From positions 868,001 through 932,000 of the forward strand of contig VICG01000013.1 in NCBI GenBank assembly GCA_008692225.1: DNA of 64,000 nucleotides, in the 5' to 3' direction. The notes under the pieces are model-generated. The model was given only the letters and a program-made list of their open reading frames with translations. It was not told where the DNA came from and ran no database searches. The DNA is from Monilinia fructicola. Its lineage: Eukaryota; Ascomycota; Leotiomycetes; Helotiales; Sclerotiniaceae. Each line of letters begins with the position of its first letter. The first letter of the stretch is position 1. This document shows positions 25,178 to 36,863 of the stretch, piece after piece. Made by a program: the position numbers and the translations under genes.

Positions 25178-27659
25178 TTTGTTTGCTACGTTAAATGCAA
25201 GTTTGGGAATTTAAATCTAGGCAGTTATATCAAATCATTCCCGAAGCAAAGAGATTGTCGTGTGGAAAGCGAAATAATTGGCATAACAAAAAAAAGTTTG
25301 GCCATTTGGATCGTTTGGTATCTATCTTCTGTTACAAAGTTAGAAACATTGTTCAAAGAACTAACGCGCTCAGAACACGCTAAAGTCCGTGTTCACGTGA
25401 TGAACATTTCAATCTCAACTTCATGAGTAGATTCTATGACTACCATCCTTTTGGAAAAACATATTGTTGACTCTGCATTTCAAATAATCTGAATAATATA
25501 TTCTATCTCTTAAAGTTTTCATGATTGCTACATCTCTAGAAGCTTAGATCCTCCGGCACACAAGTTGAGATGCAAGTTCTTCAATAATGGCGTAGTTGAC
25601 GCATCTATCCATATATAGTTCTAGGTATCTAAACAGTTCACCACCGAGCACGACCTGTGAACTCCGATACAGCGGCGGAGTGGTAAATTCGTGGGGCTAG
25701 AGGGTGAAACTATGTAATATCGGTTTGAGCCCTCATTCGCCGTATACAATTCGATTATCTTTTGACTTTCAAATTTGCTGACATTATCAAGGAGTTCTCC
25801 CATTTTCCGGCCTTGAACATCTATTGCTCTATGGGCTTCGCTATTCTTGTTTGAGTAAATACATGAATATTTGATATATGATGGGTTCTCAAATATGAAC
25901 CGCTTATGAATTTTGGGCGCTCCTCTCAAATAGCCGAACGCAGCTACGGTGCGAAAAAAAGTCTTTACAACTGAAGAAATTTCGGGTGATTGTAGCGAAG
26001 TCTTCTGGGAAACCAGCTTCGGAAGGATAGTAGTTTTGTACAATATATTGATTGTATTTTGCTACTGCTTTCCCTGGGCCGTCTTTCATTAGCGTCCTGA
26101 TATCGTTCATAAATTCAGTGGCTATCATTATAAAAAGCCTTCAGCACTGCCTTGGAAGCCATCTTACCACCCAGGAAGCTGGAAGAAGGATGGAACCAAG
26201 AAAACCATTCACAGAAATGAAAGCAGATAGAAAGATATACTCTATACTTGCGAATCTTGCAAGAGAAGTCGTTGTTGAGCGTGGTCATCCAAAAGATTGA
26301 TTTGCAAGTACCAAATCGCTATAACACGTCCAACCTACTCATGTTTGAAGATCTGTCTAAAAAGTTCTAGAAGCTTCCGATGTAGACTAGCCTGTTTTCA
26401 ACATTCGTGAAAGAAACTGTACTCTCGAGCACCCTGATATTTTGGCAGCTACATACAACCCTGCATATGGTCTTATGAGACGAAGGGAGCTTGGCAAAGC
26501 CGAGGAATTATTTAGACAAATTGTCAGGATAAAAAGAAAATTATTGGACGCAAGCACAGAGAAGCCCATCACATATCTCCGGTCTTTTTTCTCTGATTCT
26601 CCACAACAGAGATACTTCGGAACATAGCCAACGACAGTTCACTAGTATCTAGCGAATGGGATCAAAACACAATAGAACACATTTTGGGATGATGCCACAC
26701 ACCCATGAAGCAAGAAAGATAACCCTCAGCTCAGCCCTACCTCCCACATCATGAAGATACCCACAGAATATTTCTCGCAACATCAGGACCTGGGAATCCC
26801 CGAGTCCCAAATTCCGAACATGGGTGCGCGAAGGTGCGAGGAAGCCCAAACGCCAGTTTCAACGCTAACAGTCTTCCTGTACGCATGTGCATGGGGGTGG
26901 AATCTTCCAAATGGTTCACGTGTATGGTGTTGGGAGTTTCCATCCCCACGCGTACCTAACGGCCTGGACTATGTGAAGAGATGCCTGCAATCCATCTTCC
27001 ATCTTCCATCTTCCATTTCTCATTCCCCATTGATCATATCTACCATCCTCCATCTCCACAAACTCCACAATCTGCATTTGCGATGCCCTAATACTTAACC
27101 CCAACGATATCTCTGCTCAAAACCCTCGAGTCGTGCGAATTCTCTCCGTGGAAATCATATGCGCACACGACGCTCAACAACTTCCGGCCGTGCCACAAAT
27201 TCCACAATTCACAAAAAATCACCCAAGTCACCAAGTCAAGCGGAAGACAATCGACATATTTCAAAGCTACTCGCAATAGGAACAAAGAACCTCGAATAAG
27301 AGAGTGCATTCGAAGTATCAACAGCAACTCAACACAACACCAGTTAAACAACAAGGCATTTACCAAGCAAGGCGAGCCCTATCTCAACAACGCAGAAATG
27401 AGTGTGGCTAAACTAGGTTGTGAGATAATCTGAGAATACGCTGCAAGGGGTACTCGATAGAGAGAGCATCTCACGACCTGCGCGAAAAAAAAAAGAAAAA
27501 TGTAAAAATAATTTCTCCCCCGGCAAAGAAATGCCAACCAGCATCAAGTGCCGCTTCGAAGCTTCACAGCCTCTCCACTAACACCATCACTCTCCCCACT
27601 AACTACCTCAAAAAGACCATCGAGGACTCTACACTACAACAATCCGTCAGCGTAGCGCT
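25178..27659. other. Intergenic region with gene relics
   Basis: Apart from the TPR relic at 26400-26600 there is no supported gene. Two overlapping frames on the - strand (25621-26043 and 25904-26128) and one on the + strand (26052-26300) are open but unrecognised. Because they lie beside a relic they may be decayed coding DNA. A tRNA-like string near 25672-25745 does not fold properly (see rejected items). Confidence 0.5.
26400..26600 (+). pseudogene. Kinesin-light-chain-type TPR relic
   Basis: The frame running through 26421 encodes TLEHPDILAATYNPAYGLMR followed by ELGKAEELFRQIVRIKRKLL. This is the signature of the TPR_10/TPR_12 repeats of fungal NACHT/NB-ARC-TPR (nucleotide-oligomerisation-like) proteins, where HPDTLxxxxNLAxxxxxxGxxxEAExL recurs every 42 residues. 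Only one clear repeat remains. The preceding residues (NIRERNC) fit the end of an earlier repeat. The frame then loses similarity and stops at 26627. No NTPase domain, start or further repeats are present nearby, so I read it as a fragment of a decayed gene. Confidence 0.6.
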
Positions 27660-29108
27660 CTAACTGCCACTGCTTGTCGAGAAAGTGGGTACGGGGCCTC
27701 CCGGAAACGTCCCATTTGGAAACGTACCATTGGGCGGTGGTCCACCTGGTCCACCTCCTGGTCCACCTCCGCCTCCTTCAATGGGGACTCCTCCATCCGA
27801 AGTGAGGGCTGCAGCTGCTTGTATGGAGCCGGCGCGGGTAGGGTCGATGCCGAAGGCGATCCAGCCGAAGAGGCCGGCGGAGAGCGAGGAGCCGAGGAGA
27901 GAGTATTCGATGACGGGGTCACCGAGAGCGGCTTCTTGAACTGGATTTGTGGGAGGGGAGTTAGCACGGGCATATTTTGAGGGAAGGGGAAGGACTTGTA
28001 TGAAGTGTAGGAGATCAAATGTGAACTATAGGTTTTGTATCAGAGTTTCAAAAATAGAGAAAAAACAAGAGAACAACTATACTTACGGAAGATGCCGTCG
28101 TTGGCATTGGTGGTTGAACCAGGATTGGGGTTGGTGGAATATGGGGCAAGTGCTTCGATTTGTGTCGAAAGAGAGGTATCAAGGAATATTTGACCGATGT
28201 GCGAGACAGTTGAGCCTTGGTAGGTACCATTGGCAAAGACGCTAGAAATTGAAGGATTAGTATTGGGTTGATCTAAAAGCATTGCCTGAATAAGAAAGAA
28301 GGAAAAGTGATGAACTTACGTTCCTCCAACATGAGTAGCAACGTGAATATGTTGAGTTCTTCCTTGATAATGTCCCGGATAGAATGCAGTAAACTGAGTA
28401 GCACCTTCTGATCCAGTTGATTGAATACCTCTCGCGTATGTAGCATTGATGTTACTTGGTGAAGAGGCATCCGTAATACCACTGTATGCACCAGTGCTGT
28501 TTGCATACCAGAAATCAATGTAGACGTTTGGGACTGGTTCACAGGTTGAGGTATCAATGACTTCGATATCAAGAATAAGATCGATTCCAGATTGAGTAGC
28601 CGTTTCGCGAACATCAGCGCGGACGTATTCACCTGTGACGTAAAAGGGGCCTTCGGTTACTTCTGGGACTAGGATGCAGGTGTTGTTGCCCGTGAAAACG
28701 GTGGAGTATGGATCACTTGGGGAGTACTTAGTTGAGGAGAAATGATTGGTGGCCAAAACGGTGCCAGCATCACGGGCCTCGAGCTCGGGGAGATCACGGA
28801 GCTTGATGATGGATGCATCTATTTGGATTATCAGTTTAGCTTGATAGATAGTGGGTGAATGAAATAATACCAGTGGGAAGACCGCGCTTCGCTCTCTCTT
28901 TCTTGAGGATCTCATGTCTTCTATCAGCGGTACGTTGATGGTGTCCCCGGGCCTTGAGCTTTGAGTAACAACTACTGATATCTCTCTTGTGAAACTCGTG
29001 GCCCTTTGCAATATCAGCAATCTCTTGATTGATATTGTGCCCTGGATGTGCTTGCACAGCGACCAAGGAGGCCAACGTGGGGAGTGCAAGACGACGTGTG
29101 AAATGCAT
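27660..29108 (-). CDS. Secreted intradiol ring-cleavage dioxygenase
   Basis: Predicted 390-aa extracellular Fe(III) dioxygenase that opens catechol-type rings between the two hydroxyls. Exons, in transcription order, are 29108-28871, 28818-28320, 28241-28087 and 27940-27660, all with GT-AG introns. A signal peptide (ending SLVAVQA) is followed by a pro-like region containing dibasic HKRD and AKRG sites and the LKARGHHQRTADRR segment common in the secreted fungal branch. The catalytic core has EVTEGPFYVTGEYVR (Tyr ligand), then FYPGHYQGRTQHIHV, which supplies the second Tyr and the two His ligands, and later GDPVIEYSLLG. The C-terminus is a Gly/Pro/Asn-rich tail with NGTF repeats after GFIGWIAFG-like helix residues. 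The substrate cannot be inferred; plant phenolics or lignin-derived catechols are the usual suggestion. Confidence 0.9.
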
Positions 29109-30480
29109 GGTGAAAAGAATGCTTTGGAGTAAAGAAGTGGATGAGCTTGTCGATTCTTTCGTTTATACAGGATGCCGTTCTCCATATATACATGTTTTGG
29201 CATGCGTAAAGAGATCTATGGCAGATGATTTCTGATATCACCTCTTCCAGCTGCTAGTTTGAAAAACGACATGAAATCTTGATGCAGACAGCGCCAAGGC
29301 TTCATTGATCTTCCCAAGCAAGGCATACTCAATTCACCCAGATAAGATATACTTTTCCCGCGAACGATGTCGATGAAATCGAGTAGGTGATTAATTTGAA
29401 ATAGATTGATATTATCCCAAGAAAAGGGGTACACGCGTCCAATCGATCTGGATTGGACATGAGGATATATCTCCATTGCAGCAGGCCTGAAATTCATCTA
29501 GAATCTTTGGTATATACCTGCCAAAACTATGTATGATTGAGATTCTCTATGCTTGTCCAACAGAAGTGGCATCTTGGCAATGGAGAGGAGGATGAAGACC
29601 TATACAATTCGCCATCTCTGGAGAGTAATGCGAGAACATTGATTGGAAAATATCACTCCAGTATTTTATTCCATCATCGGAGAAATATGTCTCATTTGGA
29701 AGGTAGCAGGAACAGTCTCTTGGTGATTGCCCATGGAGGGTATTGGTGCGATAAAAAGAACTTGGCAATTGAAACATTGAAGGATGTAGAATTGTCCGAG
29801 AATTGAATTGCGCAAGCATACAACAGATATGAAACAGTTTTGGTTTGTTTGTGATTAGCCGCGCGGAGTGAAAAACTGCCGGCAGATACAGGACTTCCTG
29901 TAGAGGAAAAAGATGAGGATGAATATGTGAGATGCTATAGAGTGCTGACGAGGCCCTCTAGGATGATATGTGAATAGCATGATGTGATCTGAGTTGATAC
30001 TTGCACTCAATGTAGGATTGTCATCAAGATGGTACAACGTTGGCTGCGCCTATGCATCTTCGAGTAGCATCCGGCAAAATGTTTATATATAATCCTCTCT
30101 ACAATCTTGAGGCCATGACTTGACCATTCTGATGCTATTTTGTAAGAGTAACAGATAACAAATAACCTAGATCTTCATGTGATATTGCAAATCAGGTCTA
30201 TTCTGGCTCAAATAAACAGAAAATACGAACAAAATATTGGCTTTGGTGATAACCTGGAAGACAGAAAGCATGAACAAAACAGAATAGAACTCAACTCCAA
30301 CAATCAGTGGAACCACCAGAGAACCACCAGGGAACCAGCCAACAATACCCGATAATCAACCGAATCCATCACAATGACCAGAAAAACGCCAATTTCACAC
30401 CAGAGACACATCACTGATGAAAGTCCACCAGTACAGAAGTAAAAAAGTACAAAAAGATGGACAATCAACATAGGAGGTAT
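29109..30480. other. Intergenic region, no supported gene
   Basis: Promoter side of the dioxygenase gene. Short frames at 29216-29497 (-) and 29537-29806 (+) show no domain or splice support. A + strand A run near 30441-30446 and another at 30454-30458 (T runs on the tRNA strand) could serve as the RNA polymerase III terminator of the tRNA at 30481. Confidence 0.5.
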
Positions 30481-30552
30481 TGAACCACACCCGATTTGAA
30501 CGGATAACCTTTCGATCTGGAGTCGAACGCGCTACCGTTGCGCCAGCGGTCC
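30481..30552 (-). tRNA. tRNA-Trp (CCA), no intron
   Basis: On the - strand the 72-nt sequence folds as a full cloverleaf. The acceptor GGACCGC pairs with GTGGTTC (two G-U pairs) and is followed by discriminator A. The D stem is GCGC/GCGC. The anticodon stem TTCGA/TCGAA encloses loop CTCCAGA with anticodon CCA. The T stem ATCCG/CGGGT encloses TTCAAAT. There is no insertion after position 37, so this copy lacks the intron found in yeast tRNA-Trp. Confidence 0.95.
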
Positions 30553-33500
30553 TATTGATCTGAACGTACCGCTGTTGTTGAAATCTATATTCAAACAAAA
30601 CAAGAGTGACTGGACCGAGGTAGAAGAAGATAGAGACATGGCACGTGAAGAAGTGGATTGGATGTAATTGAAGGAGAGTTATCAAAGAGTCTGTTATGCG
30701 TCCACCAGTCCAACCAACATTGGTCTTTTTATTGTGCTTATTGAGATTATCATTCAAGCTAGAACTGGATGAATTGTGTAGAGAAATGAACAAGTCAAGC
30801 CAATAAAGTAGCTAAAGAGTCAGGGACGTTTGCTGTATCGCTCTATTTCATTTCAGTTGCTAGTCTTTTGTTCATAGCAAAATTTCCTTGTGAGTGTGTA
30901 CCTTTACTTGTATTCCTACTGATGCTAATATTTCTTGTCCTTTGTATGATCGGATGGATTGTTACTGTATATAAGACTTACAATATAAGCTTGATGAATT
31001 CAAAGCAAGTAGTGTGGAGAGATTATATAATTTTCAGTCAACAGTTTTTTATAAATAGAGTACCCTATCACTAAAATTTCAGGGCATTAGATACTCCATA
31101 AAATATCCTCTCTGTCCTCCCCAGATCTCATTCTAGATTCTACAAAATAAGTTTTTCCAGAAGTCTGGAGATTGAGATTGTTCATGGCCTAAGTATACCA
31201 AGGTCAACATCAACATGAAACGCGTAGTCCTGCAACAGCAAAACCCCTAATAAGCCTCAGTATGTATCATTCCATTGAGATGAAAGACTCAGTGATACTC
31301 GACCATTCCATGGAAATTTGCAAGCAGTGTCGATAGACATTACATTTCCTACTCCCTTTTGCAGATTCGTTATACTTACTCTATGCTATGCACCAAACCG
31401 CATCCTCAACTGCTAGGTTTTCCTGGAACCCGGCTATCGATATACCAGGTTCATATCGGTTCGATTTGTGTGTTTGGAACATTGGCATGGCGTTTGTATC
31501 GGCGTAAATGGTGATTCCAGGCCTTCGGAGCTTTAGGTGATCTCGGGAAATTCTTTCAGATGGATCAAGAATCGTTATGGGGATTGAACTCGGGTAATCC
31601 AGAATTGAGAATCCACTGTCCGAATCGGAAAAAAAATGTAAATTCATTTTCAAAGTTATAGTCGACGTGTATAGTACTATAGTGATTATATTTGTATATA
31701 TATGTATTGGTTGTTGGAGGTGGAAACGTACAGGTATTGATGCTGGTAGATAAGTGCAAGATATCACGCCTCTTTGTTGGCCCAATGTTCTGATATCAGA
31801 TCGAAACTCGTTCACCCGTACATACATGAAAAGAACTCTCACAAATACATAGGGATGAAAGGTCGAATTTACAAAGGGGATCGCTGCCACGTGGCTGCGT
31901 AATCTAATCCTTATTTCATGTTGAACTTATGAATCTGGTGGATCTCCGCTAAAAGATCTTGGTAATTCTAAAGATTTTTATCCTCTTACCTAACATTCAT
32001 TGGTAAACGTGAGGCTCACAAGGAGCTCCCAAGTACAAAAGTAATGTAAAGGACGCGGGGTAAGTAAGCTAATATCAAAGAGCGAAGACATTCTGTGCAC
32101 TTCCTGGGTGAAATTCAGCTACTCAGGATCATCGATACGAACACGGCTGGATTCAGGAGAAGTGCGCAAATCATGTATAGCAGAACAATGGATCCTTGAA
32201 CATATTGAAGCGTCACGACCCACGACCCTAAGCCATTTAAAAGCCATGATATCGGAACAGGAGGTAGCATTTTGATCTGATATGAATGAAAACTGAGGTT
32301 GTCAACTCGTTTGTCCAGTGCCCATGACTCTTAACGCTTGTTGATCATGACCCTTGACGTTCAGATCTCTGAGGTTAGCTGGGCCAATGGACCGGCTGAT
32401 AAAGAGATTGTTGTTATCGTAACTGATGATGCCACTAGTAATAAGCAAGCATATCCTTACTTGAAGTCTGAAGATCGTATACTAGCCTTGCTACATACTC
32501 TCCATAGATAGTCAGGGGAGTACCTGGCTGATCATCCTCATATGAGGAAGTCCACCTGCCTCGGCGCACATGGTTCCCTTCAAGTATGCCGTTTCATTAT
32601 GGTCGTCGGCTAGAGAAAACGCTGGCTGAGCCTTGCTCATACGTCTAGATTCAGCAAGTCTCCATCAATCTCGAGGAAATCTTGAGGCAGGAAGACCCGA
32701 TTATTTGGAGACTTCCAGGCTTTATAATATCATTCGATTTCTCTTTCAAGTTGACAAATTGGTACACACTGAGTTGAATCATTACTGAATGATTTCACCC
32801 TTGTGGAGTTAGAATCTTGTTTAGATTTCGACGTGCTGCTTTCTACTGTAAAAGTGGACTCGATAAAGTTTGGATTAAATCGCTTGGTAACGCCGTGATG
32901 AAAGGTTCAAATATTAATATCTGCAAGTTGGCATTAAATTGATAAACGACCCTCGTTGGTATACGTGTAGTTTGGTCAATGCATACACAGTATTAGTGTC
33001 GTGAAACCGTGATACAAACGGGAGTACCGGCCTGTACAGTTTTGATAGTTTTGATAGTTCAGACCTCCTGCTGTCATTGAGATTGACAGATGTTGGAAGA
33101 TTTCATGTTTAAGACTAGAATCTCAAGGTGAAGGTTCAGGTAACTAGCTCTCAGGCTCACGCAAAAACACATTAAGCTCTATTGATCATGGATTTTGAGT
33201 TATATAGAGTATACCTGCTCACATGTTAGAATAAAAAACTCGGAGTGATGCCATTTGAGGCCAGTGTCAAGTAGATAGTAGGACCGGGCACTTTCGAGCC
33301 CACTGTTGATACTTTCTATTCAGAATGAAAGGTCCCGCTCGACTCCCGGACCAACAGTTGAACAACGGTTATATTGATATTGATTTTGTCGGTTACTGCT
33401 CGAAAATATATATTGTCCCGATGAGCCAGTCTTCATTTGTATAGCAATTTGCGATCAAAATCAAACGCATGCAGGGGCCGAAGAAACATCTAATAAAGTT

Positions 33501-36500
33501 TGGCTGCAGTTTCCATTTCCAGTCGATTGGTTTTGTATTAAGCCATCTTAATATCCATTCAACAACCTTGGAATTAAGAATAACTCCATTTGAATGCGGG
33601 AAATTTGATTGACTGCCGATGAAAATAACAACTTTTGATACCCCCTTAAGCAAATGTTGCTATATAGCTCGACCAATATAAATCTGGCGAGTAAAATTTA
33701 TCGTCGGACTTCGATTTTGCCACTGACCAGGCTGGAAAAATCGCTATATTCCACCCTGGATATACTATAAGGCCAGATTTTGGCCTGTGCAAATGAATCT
33801 GACCATTCAGACGTAGCCAGCCCTTGTAGACCCTAACATTTGCTTAGAGGGGAGGAGAGTAGGAAACAGTGCATAGAGTGAGTGATATGGCCCACACATA
33901 AGTTACACAAAGGCCATATGTGCGGAGCTTCGATTGTGCTTATGCTGCAAGTCTCATGTGCCTGTGCTTGTGCTTGTGCTCGTGTGTTTGTTTGTTCCTG
34001 TGTTCCTAGGATTAAACCCCTGAAAGATGGAGAGATTTCAATTCGTTACACCTATACGGAGCAATCCAACAGTGAAAGCGGAAGACCACATTTTGCCCAC
34101 GATTTTCTTGATCTTTTGTAGCCTGCGTTACGCTTCTGGCGTGTCTGTACATGATTAAGATTCTTGTATCATATATCAGAAATTGAGGGGAGATTTGATG
34201 GAGAGGACTTATAGGATACCTGCAGGATTTTGGCTGATGAGGCAAAACTCGAAACGATAATGAGCTGAACGTTAAGGGTATTCAATGATCGAGGGACCTG
34301 CGAAAAAGTAAATGTTAATAAGCTTGTACCATGAATATTATGAGATGATCGTTAAGATATTTGATCCAAAATAATCATAAGCCTTTATGAGCACCTATAT
34401 TAGTATTAGCATCAGCATCTCTGTTCGGAAAAGAAAAGTCTTGGAAGTCCAGAACTGATACGAAAGTACCTTGCTGATAGGGTAATATATCCCGCAAAGG
34501 AACTGACTCACTGATCGATCTGAAGGCTGTCATGGATGATGCATTGTCATGGATGGATTGAAGCGAACAGTTGAGGTTTCTTTCCTTTTGTGATGATGAT
34601 GATGATCAGTGATGACTGATGACGATGAGAGTGATTGATTGATTGGATGATATTTGATAAAGCATGAAGGGGATCTTTGGTGCGTTGATGTGTTTTGACC
34701 TATTTTCCAATGTTTGGCTGGCATGGATTCTTTTCTTTTGTAGAGGAGCTGCGGTGCTGCATTACACTAATATATTTTGGAGTGATGGATGGCAAAGAAT
34801 GGAAGGGGTCGTAGTTGGTGGTAGGAGTGACGGCGTGGTGGATGGATGGATGGATGGATGGATGGATGGATCGATGGAGGGGGGGAGGGAGTAACGGAGT
34901 TATGATGAGAGTCATGATGAGAGTTCTGATTATTTTATTGCAGTATAGTACGGATATATATATATATATATATATCTATATAATTATATATAATTATTAT
35001 ATATATACTACGTAGATAGATGAGATATATCTATACTAGGTATATATACTACCTAATCGTAGCCGGAGATACCTAGCACGGTAGATAGGCAAACAACTGG
35101 AAGCACCTCCCTCCACCTGGGCAAGCAAAAGAATATTCAACAAATCATCCATCGATATCCACCTGGGCATCCATTTATTATTATTACTGCACAGAGCAAT
35201 TGATGTATTTACTCCGTACTCCGTACTCTGTATGGTCCTAGGTATGGTATTGAGTGAATGAGCAGGGAAGTGAGGCATAGATGCTTCCTAGGTAATTCCT
35301 CAATCCCCGTTCTTCCATTTATGACCAGTAGAGAGGTTCCTGATATTTATTGTATTGGATTTCATGTTTTAATTGTTTTTCTCCGTCCAGGTATCTTCTG
35401 TTGCTCCTGTATCTTTTTTTATCCATTTCTTTTCTTTTTTTATCATCTTCTGGACTTCCCCTATTCACTTTACTCGATATCAGGTGGTCATCTATCAATG
35501 TCACGGTATTAATATCAACTGCCTATCTGGGTAATTACTGTAAATGTCAAATATCAAGAATCACGATTTCAAGGTTCCAAGATTATCTAAGGGATCTACT
35601 AATGTCGGTATATAATTTCATTGATTATATTATTGCGATCTTATAAGATTACATGGTACTATATATGTATATGTATATAGTGTATATTATGTATATAGTA
35701 CATATATATATATATATATATCTCTCTCTCTCTCTCTCTCTCCCTCCTACCTACCCAATAGCATTATTCGTACCGACATACGGAATAACTCTCACACCAA
35801 ATGTCGAACATGTATATATTCCACGATTACATAATCATCATAGCGCAGCATGCTTATGCCAATCATCGTGCCCATCTCCTGAAAACAACCCCACCATTTA
35901 ATCTTTCATGTTCTGAACCAATTAAATAAACTTCCCACACCCTTGATTTGATTCCTTTCGTTCCCTTGACGGCTTGCAGTCCACCACCCACCACCCACCT
36001 GCAGGTCTTGACTCTTGAGCATTGAACCTCCCTCCCTTGAGTCTCGTCACCCTTTTCAAACTAAAACCAACTTGGCCACGCTACTGTCCTGTATCATTTT
36101 TTCCGACAAGGAACAATAATGTGAGCTTGGCCTTGGATCTTGGAACCCCCCTGTTAATTCTTCCAAAACCTTCCCGTGCATGCTCCTCTTTTGTTCCTCT
36201 TCTTGCTCCTGTGCCTGTTCCTGTGCCTGTGCCTGTGCCTGTCTTCCCTTGCTGTACATGTACAGGACTGCAGCTGCCTTAGTCTGCCTACCAAATAAAC
36301 TAACTACTCCGTACAAACCAAACCAAGCTAAACAAACGATCTAACTTTATTCATCCATCGTCTGGATCCGACCCTTCCCTTCTCTTACATTCACTTGTTT
36401 CCCTTTCTATCCTTTCAATCTTACCTTTCGCGACTGCACGACAATCTGCTTCTTGCAGAAAGCAGCAGAAAAGCTGGATCGGAACAAGAAAGCGGCTCGA

Positions 36501-36863
36501 TTGTCATTGTCAACTGATTCAATCCTGGACGACACACCAGACAAGAAACATTTATTGTACAGAAAAGGGGTCACTGCGAAACTTTAGAGGAACTCGGAGC
36601 ACCAACCAGTTCCAGGCAGTTCTAGAAGGGTGAATGTTCAAAAGTCGAATGCCTGAACTCGAACGATAGAATCAATTCACTGCATACACTCATTTGAAAT
36701 TTCAACACCTTTTTTCACCATCACATAGTTGTGTCGGTACCGACAGGATTTTCGACAAATTCTCAACCATCTCTTGAATCTTGCTCTGCTCTACTCCATG
36801 ACAAGGAGCATTCTTGGATTTTACCACCCTAAGAGCGTTAAATTGGCATAATATCTTCCAACA
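30553..36863. other. Long gene-poor AT-rich region
   Basis: About 6.3 kb without a gene I can support. Unrecognised frames include 31381-31890 (-) and 33393-33653 (-). The stretch from about 32,000 to 34,400 has few simple repeats. (GGAT)n lies at 34840-34870, (AT)n near 34955-35005 and (TA)n/(TC)n at about 35697-35745. CCTAGGTA and TACTCCGTA motifs occur at 35036-35300. The last ~600 bases are pyrimidine-rich and are likely promoter and leader of the DENN gene. Confidence 0.5.
34840..34870. repeat. 4-bp microsatellite (GGAT)n
   Basis: About seven tandem copies of GGAT, followed by a G-rich stretch. Confidence 0.85.
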